Of a stretch of 64,000 bases of DNA, positions 42,580 to 49,735 are shown piece by piece. A model generated the notes under the pieces. That model searched no databases and was not told where the DNA came from. It saw only the letters and a program-made list of their open reading frames with translations. Source of the DNA: Paenibacillus plantarum (GTDB lineage Bacteria; Bacillota; Bacilli; Paenibacillales; NBRC-103111); NCBI RefSeq assembly GCF_013141695.1, contig NZ_WHNY01000065.1:146628-210627 (forward strand), in the 5' to 3' direction. A program made the position numbers and the translations under genes. Positions within the stretch are counted from its first letter, which is position 1. Each line of letters starts with the position of its first letter.

Positions 42580-43077
42580 TTACTTTAATTGGATGGAACG
42601 AATGATGAAGAAGATGATCGTGCCAAACAGCATCAATAGGATAAATCCTAACACCCACCCATTCAGTTCGCCGTTGCCCACCCTTGCACTTTGGATAACA
42701 GACCATTCAATGAATCCAAACAAAATGACAATCACTGCTTTTAAACTATTCATAAATAAACGCGCATTCTGGTATTGCCCTCTGGCATTCTGAGCTGTAA
42801 TAGGAGTCGGGTAGTTATATACGTGAGGGACCTTGCTTAACAGGGTCAAGCCAACGTAGACGATAATGCCTATGAGTGGTAAGGCTATTAGGCTCATTTT
42901 GTTCCCCCACCCATCGATCTCCCCTTTACCGTTAAAATGCATCGGAATTCGATCAGGTAAATTGCGCCATTCGTAGGCGACATAGGCGATCATGCTTACG
43001 ATTACGAGCAAGGAAATGACATCAAGAATGGTTTCAGCTTTTGATCTGGAAAATGGAATGATGGGTCGTTGCTCCAT
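42580..43077 (-). CDS. DUF1648 membrane protein
   Basis: A 165-residue membrane protein with four hydrophobic helices. After the first helix comes LPDRIPMHFNGKGEIDGWGNK, the DUF1648 signature. Related domains occur in SdpI-like immunity proteins, but this protein has only the DUF1648 part and no neighbouring toxin. It lies 15 bases upstream of the DUF1697 gene and may be cotranscribed. Confidence 0.82.
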   Translation of the reverse strand: MEQRPIIPFSRSKAETILDVISLLVIVSMIAYVAYEWRNLPDRIPMHFNGKGEIDGWGNKMSLIALPLIGIIVYVGLTLLSKVPHVYNYPTPITAQNARGQYQNARLFMNSLKAVIVILFGFIEWSVIQSARVGNGELNGWVLGFILLMLFGTIIFFIIRSIQLK

Positions 43078-43304
43078 AGGGTACCTACTTTCTATATGAG
43101 TGATTCCAATTCCAAACTTAACATCTCTCTATTCCTTCAAATTATCTGGATTATACGGAATATCTTGACCTATCCCATAGATAAAAAATGCCCTCGATCT
43201 CTCCTTATATGCAGAGATCAATGGCTATTAAGTCTGGTTTCGCGCGCATACAGCAGTCTGAGAGGTCTGGGGCAAGCCGCCCCTATCTACTCGATGCAAT
43301 AGGA

Positions 43305-43595
43305 TTAATCTTCTTCCTCATAATCTTCTTCTATGTCCCCACCAAGTGCTTCCGCTTGATCTCCAAGTGCATCCGCTTGTTGTGCCAACAGCTCTGCTTG
43401 TAGCTGAAGTTCTTCTGCTTGCACTTCCAGTTCCTCACCAGCGTCGATGAGGTCATCACCAAGCGTGTCCAACTGTTCGCCAAGAGATTCGAAATTCGCG
43501 GCATTCTGATTCATCGCTGTCGTGACTTGCTCAAGTCCAGCAGCATGCTCGCTTTCCTGACTCGATGAGAAAATATTTCTTAGCCAATCCCACAT
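43305..43595 (-). CDS. Hypothetical acidic coiled-coil protein
   Basis: A 96-residue protein beginning MWDWLRNIFSSS, then a region (about residues 25-80) of repeating heptads rich in Leu, Glu, Gln and Ala, and an acidic tail of Glu and Asp. It has AGGAGAGG upstream of the ATG at 43595. The amphipathic N terminus may touch the membrane. I do not recognise a family. Confidence 0.6.
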   Translation of the reverse strand: MWDWLRNIFSSSQESEHAAGLEQVTTAMNQNAANFESLGEQLDTLGDDLIDAGEELEVQAEELQLQAELLAQQADALGDQAEALGGDIEEDYEEED

Positions 43596-43818
43596 AGATA
43601 CCTCTCCTAACATTTTATTGTAATTAAATCCCAAGTAAAAATTTTCCTTATAGTCATTTTAGCCTATGAATTTGAGAGATGTATATAGTAATAATAAAAA
43701 AGTCGAATTTCGTCGGCTGTATTGCACAAGAAATAATGCGAACCTCGCCACAAAGAAATATCACCGACCAAAAGATTGCGCCTTAAAAAAGGCTTCATGC
43801 TATCATAAATCTTACTAT

Positions 43819-43860
43819 GCGCCCGTAGCTCAGCAGGATAGAGCAACAGTTTCCTAAACT
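43819..43860 (+). pseudogene. Truncated tRNA-Arg(CCU): 5' half only
   Basis: These 42 bases are identical to the first 42 of the intact tRNA-Arg at 45029, through the anticodon loop TTCCTAA and most of its 3' stem, and then stop matching. The match extends upstream too: 43791-43860 and 45001-45070 differ at one position. The promoter boxes TTGCGC and TATCAT are also duplicated, but the spacer here is 19 bases, against 17 in the intact copy. No T arm is present, so it cannot make a tRNA. Confidence 0.88.
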
Positions 43861-44281
43861 CACTATCCACCCACGAACCCCTATTCCAGAATACCTCTGG
43901 AACAGAAAAATGGGGATTGAGAGCGACGCGGCGAAAATGTCTCGGAATGCGTCATGAAGTATATACACAACAAAGCCCTCCCACTAAGCTCGGGAGGGCT
44001 ATTTATATTAGAAAACCGTAAGCGACGCGGCTCAGAACAACATGCCAGTTGAGCCGGGGCAAGTCCAACCAAGTGGATGCAATGTGCTCCAAGGCAACTT
44101 GCCAACGCCAACAGGAAGGGGTACGCAAGTCCTGCACATGGATGCTCTGTGGACGGGGCTGGGGGTGTGGACGAACTTTGTTTGCAGTCTGTTGAATGGT
44201 TGTTTGCAAATAGATAACGCACATATTCAATACTAAGATTATATTCTATATTTAATATAAAGATTACAAGGGGGAATTACT
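43861..44281. other. Interval between truncated tRNA and membrane protein gene, with hairpins
   Basis: No convincing gene is seen. It contains several dyads: TTCCAGA/TCTGGAA near 43885-43903, a long one GCCCTCCC/GGGAGGGC at 43974-43999 (terminator-like), GGCTCA/TGAGCC near 44029-44057 and GGCAAGT/ACTTGCC near 44059-44104. One plus-strand frame (44012-44236) encodes GTQVLHMDALW, which recalls the HxD iron site of phytanoyl-CoA dioxygenases, so part may be a gene remnant. Low confidence. Confidence 0.35.
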
Positions 44282-44755
44282 ATGAGTACGAATAATAAGA
44301 ACTATCTTTTATACTTCATTGGAGCAGTTGGAATTGCAGTTTTATTACAATTTATAAGCATCGGATTACTAGGAAACAGTGTCGCTAGTAACATTCCTTT
44401 ATTAGGGGAATTATTGACTGTCATAGACTTTCTATATTTAACTCATTATCTCAATCATGGACTCGATTTAAATAATATGGAGCAATTTTTACTTAGGGCC
44501 GTAAGCTTAGCAGCAACTGCATATACTGCAATAAAAATGTTCGATTGGGGGTTCTATAGACTTAATGAATTATTCAATGATTCTCCCGACTTCGCCCCAA
44601 TAGTAAAAGGTTTAACAATAGTAGTTGCCATCATTATTCATTTTTTCATTTATTTCGCTCTACATACTATTTATATTGATACGCTCTATCAGCTCTTTCA
44701 TAGAGTTCAAGTCGAATTAGATACAGTTCAAAAGTTGATTCAAAACCTCCAATGA
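44282..44755 (+). CDS. Hypothetical four-helix membrane protein
   Basis: A 157-residue protein with four hydrophobic helices and short loops, ending in an amphipathic helix. AAGGGGG lies upstream of the ATG. The gene is strongly AT-rich compared with the flanking housekeeping genes, and it is the only complete gene inside the interval bracketed by duplicated tRNA-Arg sequence. I do not recognise a family; it could be a cargo gene of a small element. Confidence 0.6.
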   Translation: MSTNNKNYLLYFIGAVGIAVLLQFISIGLLGNSVASNIPLLGELLTVIDFLYLTHYLNHGLDLNNMEQFLLRAVSLAATAYTAIKMFDWGFYRLNELFNDSPDFAPIVKGLTIVVAIIIHFFIYFALHTIYIDTLYQLFHRVQVELDTVQKLIQNLQ

Positions 44756-44987
44756 AGAAATGCTAACAACCAGTACCGTGTCGTTTCTGTCTCCTACTAT
44801 TCTATTTATATACCTTGTCCGCTTGGATTTTTCAATCTTATAATCATAATAAATAATCAATCTACTTGCCGCCAGAGAATAGGCGGCTTTTTGCACCCAT
44901 TTTGAGAGGAGCGCTCTATATAACACAAGCAACAGCGACACGCAAACGACTGACTTTAGCCGCGAACAAATGTTACAACCCAAGAGA

Positions 44988-45016
44988 TTGCGCCACGAAC
45001 GGCTTCATGCTATCAT
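44988..45016 (+). promoter_or_regulatory. Promoter of tRNA-Arg
   Basis: TTGCGC (44988-44993), 17-base spacer, TATCAT (45011-45016); transcription would start a few bases before the tRNA. Confidence 0.55.
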
Positions 45017-45028
45017 AAACCTTACTAT

Positions 45029-45102
45029 GCGCCCGTAGCTCAGCAGGATAGAGCAACAGTTTCCTAAACTGTAGGTCGTACGTTCGAATCGTATCGGGCG
45101 CG
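45029..45102 (+). tRNA. tRNA-Arg (anticodon CCU)
   Basis: A full cloverleaf can be drawn: acceptor GCGCCCG / CGGGCGC with discriminator G, D arm with AGCTCAGCAGGATAGAGC, anticodon stem ACAGT/ACTGT with loop TTCCTAA (anticodon CCT), and T arm with GTTCGAATC. CCA is not encoded. A terminator follows. This tRNA gene is a frequent target of integrating elements. Confidence 0.97.
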
Positions 45103-45114
45103 TATAGTTGACCT

Positions 45115-45141
45115 AAAACCTTGATATATCAAGGTTTTTTT
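45115..45141 (+). terminator. Terminator of tRNA-Arg
   Basis: Perfect hairpin ACCTTGATATATCAAGGT followed by seven T on the plus strand. Confidence 0.9.
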
Positions 45142-45228
45142 GTTTTTCCTTTGAAATAAAAATAACATGTAAAATCAAAAAAACGACCCCAATTTTCAGG
45201 ATCGTCAAATAGAAAATAAAAATAAATA

Positions 45229-47058
45229 TCATCCCAACTCATTTAATGCAAGTTGAGCATTCGCAAACTGTTGAACCCAAAACCCATGTAAAAGACCGTT
45301 CTTATAGCACGCTTCACTATCTCTTAGCCTTAATATCTCATCTTTTGCAGCATCGGCTAAAGTATCCAAAGCCTCTCTACGTGAATGAATACTAACATTT
45401 GTAAGAGCACGTTTAGGAATTCTATATGCTAAAAGACGTCGATCATTCCTTGCATCTGAATAAGTAAAATCAACATCCCCTGGGTGAATATCAAATAATT
45501 TCATGACTTGAAGGCGTTGAAGAACCAAGAATCCATGTTTGTGTGCCTTCTCTCCTACAGGTAACTGGCAATCCTCTACTATTAACAAATAGCCGTTATC
45601 CTTTAGCAAATGGTGAATCAAGCCTGTTCCCCCTAATACGCTTAACCAGGCACTTGGATGAATTTCGTGTAGGACATTACACATCACTACAACATCAAAA
45701 GTATTATCACCGTGATCGGCTCTTACCTCAGTTGCATTGTTATAATATCTTTGAAGTGAATCTTCATACACACGCTCAATTGTTGATCTACAGTATGATT
45801 CATCGTCCTGTGAAACATCAAAGGCAACGTAGTTTAACCATGTTGAGATTTGATCACGTTCGTTAATGTCTTCACTAAAATAAATATTATCAAGTAACCT
45901 CCCTTTCCCAGCTCCATAGTCCAGAATTGTAAGGTCACTTCCCGTTTCTAATAACTGTTTTAATGTGGCCTTGATCTGCGTAGTTTGAACATCATTATTT
46001 GGCGTCATCAATACTTGGGGAGATAAGAGACATTCAAATGCAAATTGATTACTGGCAAACTGGGCTGGTAAGGTTAAAAATGATGAGAGTTTACTGATTT
46101 GTTCAACATCACCAAGTAATCCACGTAAGACCTTTTCAGGACTTCTACCAGCATATGAAATACTACCTTCATACATATACCAAATTAATGACGGGTCAAA
46201 TGCCGAAAGTAAAGGTATTGAATGCGTAGCAATCCAGATCTGTCCCTCAGTTACACTTGCTTGTATTTGTTTAATAACATCAATGAGTGCAGAAGGATGA
46301 AGATGGTTCTCAGGTTCATCCATCATAATTATAACTTCACTTATTGCAACCTTTTGAGAGTGGATCGCAGCACATAATTGTAGTAATACTTTTTGACCAT
46401 CTGACAATTCTGCTCTACCTAGAGGAAAATTAAATAAAGTAGCATTTCCATTAGAATCTCGTGAAAGCTCGGTACCTAGGATATTAAAAATTATTTCTTT
46501 TAAACGTCCATACTCACAAATTATCTCATCTCTTTCTTCAGATGTAATTGAAGAACTTGGATGTATGGCATTCCACCAACGATCCTGAATTGATTGAATA
46601 CTAGAAAATGTCCCACGACTTAATGAATATGTACCTGGTGATTTTAATGAATCTGCAGCATCATTTAATTGATTCTTTGTGAAATCATTGCAGTCTATTA
46701 GGTTTAGATCTTTAGGGACAAAATTAACTATTTGAACCGGTTTTGAGTCATCGGAGACATTGACATATTGTAGATACCTTAATCTGTCATTCAGATTATT
46801 AATCTCATTCTTCCAGTTTACTATATTCGGATGATTGGGATTAGTATCTACACCAGTTTGGATATCTCTTAAATTAGCCAGTAAATTAGTTAATTCCGGT
46901 TGATAAGGTTTGCTCCTCGCAATCTCACTTAAATGGGCAAGTAACCTTGACTTACCAGAACCATTTCTTCCAGCAATTAAAACAACGTCCCCCAACCTTG
47001 ACATCTTGATAGATGAAAGTCCCTTGCTAGGTGGCAAATTAATGCTTGTAATCTTCAT
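45229..47058 (-). CDS. ABC-type ATPase fused to a class I methyltransferase
   Basis: A 609-residue two-domain protein. Residues 1-330 form an ABC/SMC-like ATPase: Walker A GRNGSGKS (30-37), signature LSDGQ (218-222), Walker B IIMMDEPE (243-250) and switch histidine in IATHS (279). Residues 365-545 form a SAM-dependent methyltransferase with motif I LDYGAGKGRLL (379-389) and MCNVLHEIHP. It lacks the NPPY or PC motifs of common DNA methyltransferases. The start at 47058 has AAAGGA upstream. The gene is clearly AT-rich and stands next to tRNA-Arg. ATPases of this type occur in phage-defence proteins, but no function is proven. Confidence 0.85.
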   Translation of the reverse strand: MKITSINLPPSKGLSSIKMSRLGDVVLIAGRNGSGKSRLLAHLSEIARSKPYQPELTNLLANLRDIQTGVDTNPNHPNIVNWKNEINNLNDRLRYLQYVNVSDDSKPVQIVNFVPKDLNLIDCNDFTKNQLNDAADSLKSPGTYSLSRGTFSSIQSIQDRWWNAIHPSSSITSEERDEIICEYGRLKEIIFNILGTELSRDSNGNATLFNFPLGRAELSDGQKVLLQLCAAIHSQKVAISEVIIMMDEPENHLHPSALIDVIKQIQASVTEGQIWIATHSIPLLSAFDPSLIWYMYEGSISYAGRSPEKVLRGLLGDVEQISKLSSFLTLPAQFASNQFAFECLLSPQVLMTPNNDVQTTQIKATLKQLLETGSDLTILDYGAGKGRLLDNIYFSEDINERDQISTWLNYVAFDVSQDDESYCRSTIERVYEDSLQRYYNNATEVRADHGDNTFDVVVMCNVLHEIHPSAWLSVLGGTGLIHHLLKDNGYLLIVEDCQLPVGEKAHKHGFLVLQRLQVMKLFDIHPGDVDFTYSDARNDRRLLAYRIPKRALTNVSIHSRREALDTLADAAKDEILRLRDSEACYKNGLLHGFWVQQFANAQLALNELG

Positions 47059-47336
47059 AGTTATATCCTTTCTATAGGTAAGCACTTTATGTTTAATCCT
47101 AGCGCTAATTCTATTATCTGCTAACGATCCCGCACTCTCAGATTGGCACAGGCGCTTATGCAGAGATTTAGAATTAGAAATTAACATTTTACATTTGAAA
47201 TATCTCCCAAATGAGACGTATTTCGACACTAAATCATATTTCCCTTTTTCGTTACACCAGTATTTCGAAATATGATTACATTGCCAATAGTCACAATTGA
47301 CCTATATAATATTCTAAAAGGGGATTTCAACTCAGG
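47059..47336. other. Divergent intergenic region with inverted repeats
   Basis: No gene is evident. AATCATATTTC at 47232-47242 is exactly inverted at 47267-47277, 24 bases apart, and a further ATTTCGAAAT palindrome lies at 47262-47271. The region contains the promoter of the MFS gene and the leader of the ATPase-methyltransferase gene. It could hold an operator. Confidence 0.45.
47281..47310 (+). promoter_or_regulatory. Promoter candidate of the MFS gene
   Basis: TTGCCA (47281-47286), 18-base spacer, TATAAT (47305-47310), about 90 bases ahead of the gene start. Confidence 0.55.
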
Positions 47337-47399
47337 TTGACAATCCCTTTCTTTGTTATTGCCACTATCGCTTCATATTCGAAAGGAGTCCTCACTCCG

Positions 47400-48605
47400 A
47401 TGACAACTCGCGCTATTTCATCTTATCGCATCCCGCTGTTCTGTGCGGTCACGATGCTGTTCTGGATGTCGATGTACACCAGCGTTCCAATCATGGCGCC
47501 TTACGTGGAATTCCTCGGGGGAAGTCATCAATTGGCCGGCTGGATTGTCGGTATGTACGGCATCTCGCAGATGCTGCTCCGCATACCCGTAGGCATTATG
47601 TCGGATCGTTTTCATAAAAGAAGACTGTTCATCACCTTCGGTCTTCTCTTCACTGCAATTACGGGACTTGGTCTTTGGTTCACGCACGATTTTACGTGGA
47701 TCTTGATCCTCCGGGCACTTGCAGGGGCAGCCGCAGCGACTTGGGTTGATTTTACAGTACTATTCACGAGCTATTACAAGCATGAAGAGTCTACGAAGGC
47801 GATCGGTACGATCTCCTTTTTCAACTCACTCGGTCAGGTTCTGGGCATACTTAGTGCAGGCTGGGCAGCAGACAAGCTGGGTTGGGAATCCGTGTTCATT
47901 CTCGGTGCAGTGCTTGGTCTGTTAGGCATGGTCGGTTCTTTCTTCCTCATCGAAAAAGTAGAGAAAGACGCGCCCAAAATCACCATGCGCGGAATCGGAA
48001 ACGTGGCGACGGATCGCACACTTCTCTTTGTTTCTCTGCTCGCTATCCTATCTCAGGTGCTGATATTTGCTACGGTGTTCGGCTTCACACCGGTTTATGC
48101 GATGCAGCTTGGCGCAGATAAATTCTCGCTCTCCTTGCTTTCTTTATTCGCGAACGTGCCTGTTGCACTAGCCTCTTTATTCGGTGGAAGGCGTTGGGCG
48201 ATGAAATATGGCGAGAAACGCATGGTTGTTGCCGGCTTCCTTCTTATGGGGATCTTCACCTTTACGGTGCCATTCACCCATCATCTCTGGCTGCTCATGA
48301 TTACACAGGCATTTGCTGGCTTTGGTCGCGGACTTTCGTTTACCCTGCTCATGGGGATGAGCATTAAGCATATGCCTGCGGATAAGCGGGCGACAGCGAT
48401 GGGCTTTTTCCAGGCGATTTATGGACTCGGTATGTTCGTAGGGCCTGTCCTTATGGGCATCATCGGTGACTATTTCTCGCTCAATGAGGGCTTTATTATA
48501 CTCGGTATCCTCGGTGCCGGCAGTGCACTACTCGCATATCTGTTCGTTCAGAGCTCCGCTAAGAAACAACCTCTGGGGACAAACAAATCTACAATGGCGC
48601 AATGA
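47400..48605 (+). CDS. MFS transporter
   Basis: Twelve-helix major facilitator protein of 401 residues. Motif A in the loop between helices 2 and 3 reads GIMSDRFHKRRLF, and the second half has its partner region. Substrate unknown; the family includes drug-efflux pumps and metabolite exporters. The start at 47400 has AAAGGAG about 11 bases upstream; the frame is open to a TTG at 47337. Confidence 0.88.
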   Translation: MTTRAISSYRIPLFCAVTMLFWMSMYTSVPIMAPYVEFLGGSHQLAGWIVGMYGISQMLLRIPVGIMSDRFHKRRLFITFGLLFTAITGLGLWFTHDFTWILILRALAGAAAATWVDFTVLFTSYYKHEESTKAIGTISFFNSLGQVLGILSAGWAADKLGWESVFILGAVLGLLGMVGSFFLIEKVEKDAPKITMRGIGNVATDRTLLFVSLLAILSQVLIFATVFGFTPVYAMQLGADKFSLSLLSLFANVPVALASLFGGRRWAMKYGEKRMVVAGFLLMGIFTFTVPFTHHLWLLMITQAFAGFGRGLSFTLLMGMSIKHMPADKRATAMGFFQAIYGLGMFVGPVLMGIIGDYFSLNEGFIILGILGAGSALLAYLFVQSSAKKQPLGTNKSTMAQ

Positions 48606-48610
48606 TTGTA

Positions 48611-48641
48611 AAGAGTGAATCTCACGATTCGCTCTTTTTTT
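48611..48641 (+). terminator. Terminator of the MFS gene
   Basis: Hairpin AAGAGTGAATC/GATTCGCTCTT with a four-base loop followed by TTTTTT, six bases after the MFS stop. Confidence 0.9.
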
Positions 48642-48704
48642 CATAAAGGTGCAGGGGTAAGATGGGTTGGCCTCGTCTATTCATGCGGAGAGGAGGAGAA
48701 GCAT

Positions 48705-49262
48705 ATTGAGGAGCACTTACTAATTGATCGTATTCTAAAAGGCGATGAAGCGGCCTTCCGTGAGTTAATTGCAAGGTACCGTCCGTATATTTTGCAGACG
48801 ATCACTGCGATTGTTCGTCATCAGAAGGACGCCGAAGACTTGTCCCAAGAGGTTTGGACCCGCATTTACTTCTCCCTCCCTCGGTATGAAAAGAAAGGCC
48901 TGAAAACCTGGATGACGCGCATCGCAGTGAACCGGGCTATTGATTTCAAGCGCGCCACCAGCCGGCGCAAAGAGGACAGCGTCGCCGAATTCGAGGAGGC
49001 ACTGTCTTCAGCAGGACCAGCGCCTCCAGAGCAGAGCGTGGAGCAGGAAGTGTTGATCAGAGAAACGACGGAATTCGTTCGTCACAAGCTCCATCAGATC
49101 CCAGCAAATTACCAAGATGTGTTATTGGCCTATTATATTCATCATCAATCGTATCAAGATATTGCCGATGCTCAAGGCATTACAATCAAAACGGTCGAGT
49201 CAAAGTTATACAGAGCCAAGATGTGGCTGCGAAATCACTGGAAGGAGGAGGAGTTTCGATGA
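48705..49262 (+). CDS. ECF-type RNA polymerase sigma factor
   Basis: A sigma-70 family protein of the ECF class, about 185 residues. Region 2 includes LIDRILKGDEAAFRELIARY and KDAEDLSQEVWTRIYFSLPRY; region 4 includes LPANYQDVLLAYYIH-like QIPANYQDVLLAYYIHHQSY and AQGITIKTVESKLYRAKMWLR. No ATG, GTG or TTG lies in frame at a sensible place. The best start is ATT at 48705, with AGGAGGAG six bases upstream; a GTG at 48615 is inside the previous terminator. It overlaps its anti-sigma gene by four bases, so the pair is cotranscribed. Confidence 0.85.
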   Translation: MEEHLLIDRILKGDEAAFRELIARYRPYILQTITAIVRHQKDAEDLSQEVWTRIYFSLPRYEKKGLKTWMTRIAVNRAIDFKRATSRRKEDSVAEFEEALSSAGPAPPEQSVEQEVLIRETTEFVRHKLHQIPANYQDVLLAYYIHHQSYQDIADAQGITIKTVESKLYRAKMWLRNHWKEEEFR

Positions 49263-49735
49263 AGGATCGTCATTTTAACCAGCAAGCGTGGTTGCAGTAT
49301 GTGGAGGAGCGCCTGCCGTTACAAGAACAAGATGAGATGGAAAGTCATCTCTATCAATGTGATGAATGTCTAGCCAACTATATGCAGTGTGTGGAGCAAG
49401 TAATTGCTATACCAGACATGGACGGTGAACAAACAACAGCTTATGTGAATGGCATCATAGCCCGAACGGTAGGAATAAAGCCTGCCTGGCATCGCTCAAC
49501 GATGTTCCACTATGGGATTGCGGCTGCCGCGACGCTTGTGCTTGTGGCGACTGGCTTTTTCCATGGCATATCACAGGAATTAGGAACGTTTGGTGCCTTC
49601 AAGCCCTCTCCTCCTCTGGAAGCGCCTGCCTCACTTGAAGCTCAAGTACCGATTTCAGATCACCTTATCCATAAAACACTAACATGGTTAGACACCTTAC
49701 AAAATGAACACAAAAAAGGAGGTCTGGAGCCTTAA
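49259..49735 (+). CDS. Zinc-binding anti-sigma factor, membrane-anchored
   Basis: A 158-residue protein with the HxxxCxxC zinc motif in ESHLYQCDECLANY (about residues 34-47), typical of anti-sigma domains, and one membrane helix near residue 85-105 (YGIAAAATLVLVATGFF). An outside Pro/Ser-rich part of 55 residues follows. The ATG overlaps the sigma stop as ATGA and it ends in TAATG shared with the next gene. Confidence 0.88.
   Translation: MKDRHFNQQAWLQYVEERLPLQEQDEMESHLYQCDECLANYMQCVEQVIAIPDMDGEQTTAYVNGIIARTVGIKPAWHRSTMFHYGIAAAATLVLVATGFFHGISQELGTFGAFKPSPPLEAPASLEAQVPISDHLIHKTLTWLDTLQNEHKKGGLEP

Noticed and set aside
42580..43077. Toxin-immunity (SdpI) assignment for the DUF1648 protein
   Set aside because: Only the DUF1648 part is present and no toxin or SdpC-like gene is close.
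43881..44222. 113-codon minus-strand frame near the truncated tRNA
   Set aside because: Composition is not coding-like, there is no ribosome site and hairpins dominate the DNA; I treat the region as non-coding or decayed.
45229..47058. Restriction-modification DNA methyltransferase
   Set aside because: The methyltransferase domain has no NPPY/DPPY or PC motif, and there is no target-recognition domain or endonuclease gene.
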